Assembly (NCBI GenBank): GCA_932294295.1
Contig: OW028581.1
Location: 18,527,162-18,591,161 of the forward strand
DNA from: Alitta virens
Taxonomy: Eukaryota; Annelida; Polychaeta; Phyllodocida; Nereididae
Reading direction: 5' to 3'
DNA length: 64,000 nt
The notes under the pieces were generated by a model. It was not told where the DNA came from. It did no database searches and saw only the letters and a list, made by a program, of their open reading frames with translations. Positions 32,037-44,265 of this stretch are shown here, piece after piece (the stretch's first letter is position 1; every line of letters begins with the position of its first letter). The translations under genes were made by a program, and so were the position numbers.

Positions 32037-34984
32037 AGCACACTATATGATATCTTTATCTGCATACATATATTAGCTGGATCACACTGTATTTGCAGAA
32101 GCTCGTAAAAATATGTTAGCCTACACCACAAGTAGAAAAAGATGACAAACAGGATACCAGGTTATTAAATCGAAAAAATAAAATTGGCTGCAGCTATAAG
32201 ACAAGAGGGGACTGCATGCTTATAGGCCTACATAATGTAAGTCATGAAATCAAAGTCATTTGACCAGTGGTGGAACTCCCTTGGGAGGGTCGCAACCAGA
32301 GCTGACAGTTTGGAGAGGTTTAACTCTTTAAAAATTTTGAAAAGAAAAACACTATTTAAGTTCACACTAACTAAATAATAACATTAAATAGTATATAATT
32401 TGGGCTTAACATGCCGCAGAGGTGACATTCTCAAATTCTACCTTTGATGTACCCCAGTGTCCTCTCCTGGTCTAATTTCTCCAAGCCATTACTAAATTAA
32501 CAGTGTGAATTTTTCTTGTGTCTTATTCTGTTAAAAAGAAGGTTACTTTGATGGGTTCACTGGAAAACCAGTGTCAGCACTTCTTGGATCTTGTAAGGAT
32601 CTTGTAGGGACTAATATTTCGTCCAAACAAAATAAGTATTTCGTTTCAACGAATTAGTAATTCATTATAACGAAATACTATGTCATTATAACGAAATACT
32701 GCATGAATACTATTTCGTGAGAACGAAATAAAAAATAAAAAATGCATGTCCTATCCAAGCCACCGTAAAAATCAGATAAAATGCATCATTTAAAATGAGA
32801 TAAGATAAATGATATTAGAAAAGAGATCATCAATACATTGGACAGCTTATCAAATAGGTAACACAAGACACCATGGGGTAAATATCTGACATGATGTGTA
32901 CTAAAAATACCTCAAAGTGTTTCAATGCACACTTTAATAGCATATAATAATATAAGAAACTTGATGTATATACAACTCTTATTGATTGAGTAATTGACAA
33001 TTTGAGCAACATTAACCTATACAATAAATGCCACTTTTTCATTCTTTTGTGAAGACTTTTTAGCTAATAATTGTTTATCAATTTGTAATGAACTATCTAC
33101 TGTGTGAAGTTTTAAATCTGTGTAAGTTATATTACAAGTAATTAATTATAACTTAGAATATTAGTATGTGCTTATTTTCAAGTCTTACCAAAACTAGCAT
33201 TTAGAATGACATTTGAAAAAATGCAAATGTTTTAAAATCAAATGCAAATTTAAATATTCAGTTAAAAAAATGCAAATGTAAGTGCAAATGTTTGTAAGTG
33301 CATATGCATTTAAAATGCAATGCAAATGCGGCATTTGTAACTGTCTTTGCTCGGGATCCTTGAATCTTCATACTCACCTCTGTAGATTGCTTCACAAAAA
33401 GCATGAAAATATCCTAATTGTTTGGATTTGTTTTCCTCTGTGTTGTAATTCTAATGACTTTCGCAAAATGGACAAATACTCTTTAAAGATTAAATGAGTC
33501 TATGGGTATAAATTGAGTATGAATTATTGTATGAAAGGGGGAAAGAACTTTTGTTCTCAGTTTGTGATGTCCATGATGTCCTTGTCAACATTTTGGTTTC
33601 CAGATGAAAGCAAAAGTTATCGGGGGAGTATCGCATTGTGGCTTAGTATGAAGGCAAACATAGCTGTGCGACAGCTTCTCAATGTTTTTGGGCTGTAATT
33701 TTATCCTACGCTGGCATTATTCGCCGATCACATTGACTTGAATCATCAGAAGATGTTCTAGCCATAAGATGCAGCCCTCCGAAAATGGCGGGAAATGCTA
33801 TCTATCTATAACTTTTTACTTTCATCAATCAGACTATGCTTAAAATGATAAAAATTGTTTAGATTTAGATCTGTGAAAATAGCTGTCATAAAAACTTCTT
33901 TAAAAAATATATTCACCAGAGTATGAATATGAAAGAGAGTGGAGCAGTTTTGTCTATGCTAAAAGTTAGACACAAAAGTTAATTTTTGTTTTCTACCGGC
34001 GCTTTCTCAACCGGACACTCCAAAAAGCTACCATTTGCGTTAGGGTAAAAAACGTCATTTTTTCAATTTTATTGATTTATCACATCTTCGACGTGCTCAG
34101 AAAATTCCGAAAAAATTCTAGAACGTAAACCTTTGCCCTAAGTATCTTTTGGCATAAAAACGGAAAAATCACTTCAGACCGTTTTCGAGGAATAGACGAT
34201 AGCGAAGCTAGCTACCCGGCAGTTACCCGAATCTAAGGCCTAATTACACCCACTTAACGGGTGCACAGGTCAGTTTTACATATTGCAAAAGTTAGATACA
34301 AAAGTTAATTTTTGTTTTTTACCTTTACTGTCCCAACCGGTCAACCGATAAATTTACAATCGCAGCTACGGCAAAAGAGGTTGTTTTTGAGTTTTTTTAA
34401 TATTTCAGAGTTGTAACGCTTCGGAAAATTCTGGAAAAATTCTAAAATGTAGACCTATGCCAAATGTATCTTTGTGTCAAAAACGGTAAAGATCCGTGAA
34501 ACCATTTACGAGAGGGTGGCAAAAAAGAGGCGAGCCAAATTCCAGCTACCTGGCAGCTACCCGAAAGTACTAATGAATTTGACCCCTTTAAGGGTTGTAA
34601 AGACTAGTTTTGTCTATGCTAAAAGTTAGACACAAAAGTTAATTTTTGTTTTCTACCGGCGCTTTCTCAACCGGACAGTCCAAAAAGCTACCGTTTGCGT
34701 TACGGTAAAAAACGTCATTTTTTCAATTTTATTGATTTATCACATCTTCGACGTGCTCGGAAAATTCCGAAAAAATTCTAGAACGTAAACCTTTGCCCTA
34801 AGTATCTTTTGGCGCAAAAACGGAAAAATTACACTCAACTGTTTTTGAGTTATATACATGGAAAGTTGGGGTAGCTGCCAGGTAGCTGTCAGGTTGCTGG
34901 GTTCGGGTAGCTAACTTTACATCTTCAGGTAGCTGCCGGGTAGCTGTCAGGTAGCTAGGTTCGGGTAGCCAACTTCACTGATCT

Positions 34985-35280
34985 GTTTCAGTGATATCCA
35001 AAATCTCATTGAGGGTTACTCCTAAAAACTTTGTAATTTGTACAAATTTTCAGTTAATCCATTCAGTTAAAAAAATTGTTCACAAGTCTTATTCTCGTTT
35101 ACACATAATCTCAATTTTTTGCACCACTCACTCAAAAAGTCTAATTGTTTTTGTAGAGAATGTTCATTGGGTGCCAACAGCAATGTCATCTGCATATAAC
35201 AGAATAGACACTTTACGAGAGGTTTTTGTGCTGATTGAGGATTTTCCCTATATGACCAGTGATGACTGGAAAGTGGGGGT
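34985..35280 (-). pseudogene. LINE fragment A, reverse-transcriptase part
   Basis: On the minus strand from about 35225 the frame gives VSILLYADDIAVGT. After a one-base slip it continues as NEHSLQKQLDFLSEWCKKL, the YADD catalytic box and following helix of a non-LTR reverse transcriptase. The frame then runs (FLGVTLNEILDITET) directly into the target-site copy of the foldback-like element and resumes at 28713. Stops and slips show it is inactive. Confidence 0.82.
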
Positions 35281-35289
35281 CCACTCTGA

Positions 35290-36470
35290 ATGACATTTTG
35301 TGGATTTGTTACTTGATGTGATAGACGAAAATCCCCATCATCAGTTTTTTTTTAGAAATATTTCCCACTGGCGAAGCCCTGTTTTCAACATCCCTGAAAA
35401 TTCTGGATATTTGCAGACTCCCACCCTTTTAATGGTCAAAGATATTAAAGATACCTGTTAACTTTGAACGAATTACACATTTAAAGAATTCATGGCCAAC
35501 TTCACAACAATTTATTGCATGCAGATGGTTCAGCCAGCATCCCCTGTCAAATTACACAGTGTTTTACGATAATACAGAAAATGCAAAAAAATCTCAAATT
35601 TTTTCATTTTGCCAGAAGTGAGCAACTTTTGGACAGATATAAGTTAGCTGGGCTTAAAGAGTCTTTAAAGTAGAAATATTTCAATAAAAAAAAAATCCTG
35701 GTGCAGCCGTTATGATTTTCCTGTACTGGCTGTGCAAATATGCATATTTATGCATTTTTACAATTTTATCAAAAATAGCCTCGTTTTGATACTTCTGTTC
35801 AGAAAATAAACCCCATCTCAAGTTTATTTGTATTGTTCTAAAAGAATTTCACCTACATATTCATCAGTCAGTACAACATCTTGAATCAAATATGGAACAA
35901 CCATAGACTCTGAAAAAAAAATGGAAACACCATAGACTCTGGAGGGACAATTCCAATCTAACTGATCTTTCATATACTTTCAATAATTTTTACTTAGATA
36001 AAAAGCCAGAACTTTAACCATTGTACCAAAGTGTCTCTCTGGTTCGAGGGCAACCTTCTGCTCACACCAGGACCACTACAATACACTCTTCCCTTCTCAC
36101 AATGAGGCTAGCCCACGACCCTTGCAATTGTTACTCTTCCAGGTTAGACTGGGTCCACTGGACCACTCACTTTGGGCGCCAATTGTAACAGTTCTCCAGA
36201 TCAGGAATCGAACACTGGTCGCTGGGAATAAAAGCCAAAACGTTAACCATTCTGCTCACAACAGGACCACTACACTACACTACACTGTAACCATTCTGAT
36301 GGATTTCCATCCTATTGATATTTATCAAGATATTTTTCAAGTTCTTTACACAATCTCCATCTTTCTGTCAAATATGTACTCTCCGGATTCTAGACATCAT
36401 ATTGAGAAAGTACAATTTTCCTTCCACTCCTGACTGTCCCTGCACTACCCAATAATTTGATGTCATCGAT
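35290..36470. other. Gene-free spacer with possible SINE remains
   Basis: No exon is recognised. Near 36000-36300 two similar stretches (AGCCA-AA-CTTTAACCATT / AGCCAAAACGTTAACCATT with CTGCTCACA-CAGGACCACTAC) recur, and CAGGAATCGAACACTGG resembles the complement of a tRNA B box. This is probably a decayed SINE pair. Confidence 0.4.
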
Positions 36471-36479
36471 AAAATATAT

Positions 36480-37146
36480 TTATTCGGGGTAACAATTCAG
36501 ATGAAAATGCTGTTTTACAATTGACATTAAAATAAGATTAAAATACACAACACGTTGATATACATTCATAACATTTAAAATCTTAAGAATCTCTAAACCT
36601 CTGTGATTAATATAATCAAAATTATTGGCTAAAATCCGAGCAGCAAAATTCTGAAGTCTCTGCATTTTATGTAGGCCTATATTACCTTTGCAATACATGA
36701 TACTTATTGAGTCGATCACCCTTGCCTTTGTACACTGGGGTCACTCTGGCAAATTTCCAGTCTTTGGGTATGTAGTTAGTCTGCAGAGAGGTATTAAAGA
36801 ATGATGTCAATGTTGGTGCCAGTATGTCAGCACCAAGACACAGCAATTTACTGTGCATACCAATAAACATCAGTTGAGGATGCAAGACCTAGGTTTCTCA
36901 AACGTTTGTGAACTGAAGCAAAAGTAATGTCTTTTAGTTTAAACTGATCATATATATGCTGATGATTGCTAACTGGGCCTTTCCGGTGACAGATGGAAGA
37001 TTTTTAACAGTTTCTGCACCTATCTAGCCAAATTGTATCAAGATATTGTCAATTTATCATGAGAGATAAGAAGAGTTCGGCCCCATGCAGTGTTATTGAA
37101 TTCTTATGCAGAAAGTTCACTTGGAGCTGCAGATTTATAGTCATTA
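36480..37146 (-). pseudogene. LINE fragment B, reverse-transcriptase N-lobe and C-terminal pieces
   Basis: From 37146 down, the minus strand reads LKDITFASVHKRL and then ADILAPTLTSFFN, and PKDWKFARVTPVYKGKGDR: the N-lobe of a LINE reverse transcriptase. It jumps at about 36720 straight to a LHKMQRLQNFAARIL motif, which lies after the RT domain, so the catalytic core is deleted. The upstream part is at 38957-39240, separated by the TIR element at 37147-38953. Confidence 0.82.
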
Positions 37147-38953
37147 AGCCCCGTTCCCACATAGCCGAGTTACTCGTAGTCAACTCGTAGTAATAACAAA
37201 AATTACGTAACACCCAAAATTCGAGGAGTTGGCGACGAATTTTTGCGGAAAAAATGACCAGGAGTGACTCGCCGAGTTACTCGCCGAATTACTCGCCGAG
37301 TTACTCGGCGGGTTCAGCGAGCGACTCGCCGAGTACCAGGAGTGACTCGCCGAGTACCAGGAGTGACTCGCCGAGTACCAGGAGTAACTCGCCGAGTACC
37401 AGGAGTAACTCGCCGAGTACCAGGAGTAACTCGCCGGGTGAAGCAAGGTGTCTACGACAGCGACGAGTCACCCATCGAATGATAGGCCGACGCCAGCCTA
37501 CCTGCATTCTCAGATGAATATCTCGCTTAATATTTGGTCTATTTTCGATCCGAAAAAACCTATGGAGTCACTATGAATTATACTACAAAACAATCTTTAT
37601 TTGACGAAAATCGGACTAATATTAAGGGAGCAGTAGCTTTTTAAAGAAGCGCTCAGCTTTCTGCATTAATACAGTCTGGGCGCGGACGCTTCAGGGAGCA
37701 CCAGTATAAGTAAATTAAATATAGCAAATAAAATCACAGATCAAATCACAAATACTAATTACAATATCAATATTAGATTTAAATTTAATAGCAATTGACA
37801 TAACAGTCATGGCAGTTGGCAGAATGAGTAGAAATGAATTGCAATAAAGCTCATCCAAACAATGTATATAAAATGGTCAAAAATATTGACCACACCATTC
37901 ATGTCAGGGCCATACACAGAGCACCATGCCGCCGCCAGACTACCTGCCTTCTCAGACAAATATCTCGCTTAATATTTGGTCTATTTTCAATCTGAAAATC
38001 TGTGTGGAATAAGTATGAACTCGACTATAATTCAATATTAATTTGACGAAAATCGGACTAATATTAGGGGAGCAGCAGCCTTTTAAAGTAGCGCTCAGCC
38101 TTTTACCTGCATTGATACAGTCCGGGCGCGGACGTCTGCGAGAGCACCACTGTTTGCCTCCGCCAACTTAGCTGCCTTCTCAGACGAATATCTCGCTTAA
38201 TATTTGGTCTATTTTCAATCCGAAAACGCGTATGGAATCAGTATGATTTATACTACAATTCAGTCCTGATTTGACGAAAATCGGATTAATATAAATGGAG
38301 CAGCAGCCACCGCAAGACAACTGCCTTCTCAGACAAATATCTCGCTTAATATTCGGGTTTTTTTAAATCCGAAAATACGTATGGAATCACTATGAATTAT
38401 ACTACAAAACAATCTTTATTTGACGAAAATCGGACTGATATTAGAGGAGCAGCGGCCTTTTATATTATATACGACCCCCTACGCTGATGATGCATGTACT
38501 AAAGGTAGAACTCGACGAGTTACTCGGCGAGTTACTCCTACAACTCGGTGAGTTACTCCTACAACTCGCCGAGTTACTCCTCGCACTCCTGAACATCCCC
38601 CCCGAGTGTAATACGAGCGAAAATAGCGCCGAGTAACTCGGCGAGTTCGAGGAGTAACTCGGCGAGTTCGAGGAGTAACTCGGCGAGTTCGAGGAGTAAC
38701 TCGGCGAGTCATGGCCGAGTTTTTGGACTCCTGGATAATTCGCCGAGTGTGCCGTGCAGCACGGCATACTCGGGAGACTCGGCAAACTCGGCTCCAAATC
38801 TCACGAGTTCGCTACGAGACTCAGGAGTTACTCGCCGAGCATCTCTCGAGTGCGAGGAGTAATCGCCGAGTTTAGTAAGAGTTGGGCCCGAGAGGCGTGT
38901 TACGTAATACTACGAGTTGACTACGAGTAACTCGGCTATGTGGGAACGGGGCT
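37147..38953. mobile_element. 1.8-kb TIR element with TTA duplication (Harbinger-like MITE)
   Basis: The ends AGCCCCGTTCCCACATAGCC and its exact complement begin inverted repeats of about 49 bp. TTA is duplicated at 37144-37146 and 38954-38956. A 3-bp TWA duplication suggests PIF/Harbinger. Just inside each end are arrays of ACTCGCCGAGT-type palindromic words, including a 22-bp tandem (37320-37440) and a 21-bp tandem (38638-38710). The middle contains four direct copies of an ATATCTCGCTTAATATT module (about 37509, 37962, 38189 and 38338). No transposase is encoded. It splits LINE fragment B. Confidence 0.88.
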
Positions 38954-38956
38954 TTA

Positions 38957-39240
38957 CCTGTAAATCTGTTAATCATTTTCCAGATTTCCTTCAGATTGTT
39001 AGCAACTTGAGGAGGTTCTTTTTCATAATAGTCACGTTTGACCCGACGAACAGTTGTTGTTACCTTGTTTCTCAGTTTACGATAATCACTGGCAAGCTCA
39101 GATGTCTTTAATCTATTAATCCATGGATTACATCTTTGTTTGAGTCGCCTTGTAACCATTGGAGCATGATTATTGCAGAGTTCAATAAATGAGGTTTTAA
39201 AGATATCCCAGTCTTCCATAAAAGTATTGATGGTACCAGT
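38957..39240 (-). pseudogene. LINE fragment B, linker upstream of reverse transcriptase
   Basis: The minus-strand frame reads WDIFKTSFIELCNNHAP, then NPWINRLKTSEL and KIW-type MINRFTG motifs. This is the linker between endonuclease and reverse transcriptase in many LINEs. It runs up to the TTA target of the TIR element and continues beyond it at 37146. Confidence 0.82.
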
Positions 39241-39249
39241 TGATGATGC

Positions 39250-39720
39250 AATGTACTACATTGCATATCAAGTCAAGTCAAGTCAACTTTATTGCGGACT
39301 GTAGGTCCATAAAAGGTAGAGAATACATATATGATAAATGGGTCAGAACGACCCCAGACATCAAGAGAATTTAAGAGAATCTATCTTATCATAGGAACTG
39401 CAATAACCAATGAGAAGCAAAGCTGCCGCTGTGAAGCACACCCATGTCATGGATCTTTTTAACTAATATCTTACTGGACGACCTCACTCTGCAATGTAAA
39501 TTAAAACAAGTTTTCCGAATAATGCATTTTGGACTGGGAATGTCAGACATGGTGTACATCAGAGAGGCACTGCATCTCATTGGCAGGTACAAAAATCTTC
39601 TAATGCAATTATTATATGATACAAATAATCTTCGCAATTTGTAAGCACAGTAGTTAAGCCATAATGCACAGCATATATGTACGTCATCTTGGCAACTTGT
39701 ACAAAGAACATTCTTCTGGA
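39250..39720 (-). pseudogene. LINE fragment C, C-terminal end and 3' tail
   Basis: Minus strand: LRRLFVSYNNCIRRFLYLP and RCSASLMYT followed by an IRKTCFNLHCRVRSS segment, typical of the region after the reverse transcriptase in CR1/L2-like LINEs. A repetitive tail (CAAGTCAAGTCAAGTCAA on the plus strand) at about 39268-39290 marks its 3' end. Confidence 0.75.
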
Positions 39721-40404
39721 AGGATTTAAATTTCTTCTCCAGATTTTTTTTTTTGGGGGGGGGGGGGCAAAATAAGCTTCATGGTCGTTTTATTCATCAG
39801 ACAGAATCCCCCCCCCCTTTTTTAGGTGTGTCTTCTTCTTTATGCTTTGCAAAGGATGTGCAGATTTTTAATTATTTCAGTTTGCATTTCTGATAATATG
39901 GATCCGTATATTGGTATCTCTAACAAGGTGCTGAAAGTGATTCCTTTGACAGTCTGACTGTCTGTGGTTAGGTAATCTTTTGCTAATTTTGCTCAACAGG
40001 GATCATGACAGCGGTTGTTTCCATATTTTGTGCCAGTATGCTGTAATATACGTATTTATTCATCATTATATACAATAGGTAAATAAATTTGAGCTTATTT
40101 GGTGAAAAGAGATAAAGTCAATTAAATCCTTATTCTAGAAAATGATCCTGGTCTCTCCTGCATCCAGTCTTGAAGTTGCAGTGTACCTTGACTGGGCTTC
40201 GTTATAAACATGATAAACTATGCATGAAAAGAAACACCACTGCTTTTTTAAATTATTAACACTGAAGGTTATTTCAAGTTCTCTGTATATTATGTAACTT
40301 AAACCTACTATTAAACATCTTTGTCGTGGTTTGTTGATCTGGTCACGCTCCAAGGTGCAAAATTGACCTGATAAACTAAATCCTTAGATTTAGTGATTGG
40401 AACT

Positions 40405-40929
40405 TCAACTAAATGTTGCTTTTAGACTTTCCGAAGACCTCTTTATATCATACACTGAATACAGTGTGATATTCTGCTTCAAATCTTTATAGTTGTCAGA
40501 GAAAAATGGGATGCTGCAGTCTCGTTTGAGACAGTGACATGTTGCTTGACATTGATGATAAATGACAATTTCAGGTTGAAAATACCAAATTTGATCATTC
40601 TTAACCAAGACAGGCAGTTTTTTGGTACCTGCAGGACCATATTTGTCCTGCCGCAGAGAGAGCTGCTGCAACCGACAGCCATCACCATGAATGAATGTGT
40701 CTCCAAGAGACTTGGGCTGGTCAGTAAATTGACAAAAGCTCATGTTTGCCCCTGACCAGAAAGGAGACAGGTCGGGTCTGTCAATCGGAAGGTGACGCCA
40801 CAATCTCTGTGTGCTAGAAACCAACCAATCATGAGTTTTCTTCACTCCGGGAACCAGAGAGGTTTGCCCAGCAAGAGATGTGAAAACAGGATATTTCAAG
40901 ACTCTATCAGGCTGTTTGTTCAGATCATG
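40405..40929 (-). CDS. Unrecognised ORF of about 164-175 residues
   Basis: An open frame runs on the minus strand from just after a TGA near 40932 to a TAG/TAA-type stop at 40405. Its composition looks like real protein: Trp, Cys and Pro are well spread (FWSGANMSFCQFTD, WYFQPEIVIYHQCQATCHC) and there is no low complexity. The reading at 40899 starts with TTG, so no confirmed ATG is available; the nearest internal Met is at ANMSF. CAAACAG just upstream, near 40914, could be a splice acceptor, making this a terminal exon. I found no partner exons in 41-48 kb and recognise no family. It could equally be an orphaned retro-copy or transposon piece. Confidence 0.4.
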   Translation of the reverse strand, partial: HDLNKQPDRVLKYPVFTSLAGQTSLVPGVKKTHDWLVSSTQRLWRHLPIDRPDLSPFWSGANMSFCQFTDQPKSLGDTFIHGDGCRLQQLSLRQDKYGPAGTKKLPVLVKNDQIWYFQPEIVIYHQCQATCHCLKRDCSIPFFSDNYKDLKQNITLYSVYDIKRSSESLKATFS

Positions 40930-43900
40930 TCAGAATTTAAGGGGCATGGTTTATGCCAGGGTACTAGGGAGGACAATGATCTGTGCCTTCTATGTCCCTT
41001 GTTTTTGAATGCCTTGATTGGTCACACTTCCATGTATCTTGCACATTGTAATACTGGTTTGACTACCTTTAACTTCAATTTTCATTATTCCTTCCCACTG
41101 ATTGATCTTACATGCTGATTTTTATGCTTTGTTTTAAATGAAGACTCTTTGAAAATGTCAGTTCTTTTGATTGCCATATTAAAAAGGGTTTAAAATGGCA
41201 TAGACTAAACATGTGATAAGTTTCTTTTGGTGCTCACTTTATTTGTTTGATTTCTTCAGTTTCACTCTGTCATTTGAGCTTTTTGGCAATTCTTTCTCTA
41301 GACAATATACTCGTGATGAACGTGATGAAATCAAGCTTAGACTGAAAAAGAGTGAGTCCAATCTCAGTCATGTTGACTGCTCATTCATGTTATTGATAAC
41401 AACTAAAAATAATAACCCGATGGATTACCTTTTCGTGCTTGAAGACTGACAAAAATTACAATTTGGCCATTTACAATTTGAATTACAAGTGATACAGTGC
41501 CATATACTTTGATTTATAACATTGCATGTATGATATGCCTAATTATTAACTTTAAGTCGTGTCTTAACATTTTGGCTTATTTCATCGGCCACCGGAAGTA
41601 TGATATACCTTTCAACAATCGTCTACAATCCGAAGGGCATCGCTTAGATGAATTTCAGTTGAATTTTTTTTGTTCGCTTTGAATTACTCGATTTACATAT
41701 GAAAAAATTTGGCACAAGTTGGCTCACGTTATGCTTGAGGCTTTAGAAAAGCGCTTGAAATATAGTGGAAGTCGACCGGTGTCAGACGTTTAATTGAGGC
41801 TTCTCATGAAATGTGATCATAAAATGATGTTTACCTCTGGAGGTCACTTGGGCATTGATGTCACCCTGGGGCAATTTCTTGAATGACTCCAAATTCTATG
41901 TCAGGTGTCAGGGGTAATAGTTACTTAATGTCAGTGGCCAATTACATGTGTTTTATGACCCTGGTGGTCTTTCAAATAACTCACAAGTTGTTTCAGTGAG
42001 CACTCAGGATGTTAAAGCAATGATCTCTGGCCCACTTCTGAAGCATCATGATGTGTAATGATCCACCCTTAAGGCTTTAGACAGTGGAAGGGTGAACTAT
42101 AGTTACTAGGTGTGGATGATATTATCAGCTATTATAGCATTGCCCCAGGCTCTGGAACTGCCAATGCCTTTATTGCACTGGCTGTTGCATGACAACCTCA
42201 GTGGCGCCATATCTTATCAATTTATCATGGCGAAGTTACGACAGAAAAGACAGCAGACTGCAATATTTCATGGCAAGATGTGGTCTAAGTGGAGTTTTGA
42301 TTAATTGATGAGGCAGTTGCAAAAAGGTTATGAATGCGCACTTATTTCCCTCAGCAGTTCTTACAGTGTGCTCAAAGCTTTGCAGTTTAGGAACATGATT
42401 TTTTCAACATTGTCTGACGTATATATACCTGGTTTCAAGGTTGTACCATTTGCACTATGTTGATGAAAACTGGCATTTATCTGCCCCACAATATATGTTT
42501 CAGCCGCATTAGATGCCCTTCAATAAAGTTGAGCAGTAATGAATATAATTTCCAACACAACTTATCATTCCACATCATTCCACGCCATAAATTACTACCC
42601 CTGTGGCTTTTTAATGTGGTGGATAACCTTGTAGCATGCGTTTGATAAACAATCAATTCAATTATTACAAAGAATGGCATCTCTCTATCTTCCTGAGTGC
42701 CTTGTTTTGCACAACCCAATACTTACCCATTAAAACAAAGCTTAATAACACATCAAATGACTAGGGAGTAGGGATGAATTGATTTTATCTTAAGCCTACT
42801 TCCATCAGCTGGTCATTTCCTGGTGGATTTCTAGGTACCGTTCCTGGAAATGCTGCCCTCTGGCGTATTCAACTGGTATATTTTCAGAGTGAGTTATGAC
42901 TAACTTTTGACCTTTTTCCAACAGCATTTGGAATCCATCTGCAGTCTACTGTGCTCTTGTTTTTGTTTGTTTTTAGTTCATTTTTGCAAACTGAGCCAAA
43001 CAGAAATAAAGTTTAAGTGCTGTTTTTTTGCCGTTTCGTCTGATCTCCACCCAGCTGTGCTTTATTTCTTCCCAGCCATTAATCACTGCCAGTAACCTTC
43101 CAAGAATCTTGTTTTCTTCGCAGCTTTTGAATGACGCCATTTGTTACATTATGCCAGACGATGTTTGTCAAAACGACAAATGCTGATATTTCAAAATTTA
43201 TTTTTGATTGATTGTTGAAGTTTCAGTCAATTCGTTTAATGTCATCTCATTTTTCCTTATTAATTAATTAATATAAAATAATTTATTTTGGTCAAATTCA
43301 ATTGTCTTAATTTTGTGCGACTGATACTATACTAGTGTTGACCTACAGTGTTGAAGATGTTAATTTTCAAAAGCTGACGGTCCTAGGTTAAACATCCAAT
43401 TCTGGATGAGAGAAAGTTTGTAATTCTTGGGCTCAGTGTCTGTGCTACATCAAACAGTTATCCCCATTTTGGTTATATTAATTATGTGTAAAATATTATA
43501 AACTCGCTATATATCAAAGGATTACCATTAATTACCTTCAACAGTTATTGAGTAAGCAGAAATCTGTGTAACAGAGCAGTAAAACGAAAAATCTCATTTG
43601 TTGATATTTGTTTTTGCCAAATTAATATAAAAGACTTACAGGTATATTTCTCTATTTATAGAATTCCTTTGAAATTCCAGTGTACTGGAAATCCTGTTCT
43701 TGTGTAATTCTAACAAAACTTTAGTTTAGGTGTTCAATTACAGTACATTACAAGGTCTTAACACTTTAGAAGAAATCTAACACGAACAGAATTAGTGTTT
43801 TCATTCTTGTTTATAGCTCTGGTTGACAGGGCAAAAGTGATAAGCTGTGTAATATTACATGTTCAAGTGCAAAAGGATTGGTGCAGGGCGTTTCGCTTTG

Positions 43901-44195
43901 ACCTACACTTTTAGTGTTTCTGTCAAAGGTGTTAGCTAGGATACCCATGGTTGTGGTCTGTTCTAGTGGTTTAGGTACTTTTTAAACAGTTTGGTTCAAT
44001 TGGGGTATTAGGTTCTATCCCAGGCCTGCGTGGGTACTCTATTGTGAGTTAATTGATTGGAAAATAGTTTATGTTGCAAAATATACAGTTTATATCAGTG
44101 CCTTGTACTATATTTCCATGTTCAGGCAAGTCAACTATGTCTCCCTTGCAGTGAACATAATGGTGACGAATCAAGAGAATGGATCATCTGTTTAC

Positions 44196-44265
44196 CATGC
44201 TTCATGCTTACCAATGCTTACCCATGCTTACCCATGCTTACCCATGCTTACCCATGCTTACCATA
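44196..44265. repeat. Decanucleotide tandem repeat (ATGCTTACCC)n
   Basis: About six units of a 10-bp motif, ATGCTTACCC, with slight variation at the ends. It can be read through in all three frames as YPCLPMLTHA-type peptide, which is an artefact. Confidence 0.95.

Larger units (their letters stand above)
31365..32767. mobile_element. Nested 1.4-kb TIR element inside the foldback-like element
   Basis: The left end TACGATGGCTGGGTTAAGAC and the complement of the right end (TACGGTGGCTTGGATAGGAC) are imperfect inverted repeats. AAAATC is directly repeated at 31359-31364 and 32768-32773. Inverted similarity continues inward through ACATGCA and an AT-rich tract to AACGAAATA. The right side contains several AACGAAATAC/TATTTCGT palindromes. 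No transposase is present; the middle holds microsatellites and a family-2 SINE fragment. Confidence 0.75.
28723..34984. mobile_element. Foldback-like transposon, 6.26 kb, long TIRs built of tandem repeats
   Basis: The extreme ends AGATCAGTGAAGTTGGCTAC and its complement are perfect inverted repeats, and GTTTCAGTG is duplicated on both sides (28714-28722 and 34985-34993). The left arm runs to about 30455 (1.7 kb) and the right arm from about 33900 (1.1 kb). Each arm is made of alternating roughly 300-350-bp A and B modules with a 650-bp period (GGGTAGCTGCC at 29145, 29465, 29792 and about 30123). GGTAGCT/AGCTACC words crowd the ends. The interior has no transposase, only a nested TIR element and microsatellites. 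Repeat-built arms plus a 9-bp duplication match foldback elements; 9 bp is also typical of Mutator-like elements. It is non-autonomous. Confidence 0.9.

Noticed and set aside
37180..37517. Ser/Arg/Pro repeat proteins on both strands, resembling an SR or collagen-like domain
   Set aside because: They are the 22-bp palindromic tandem of the TIR element translated in different frames.
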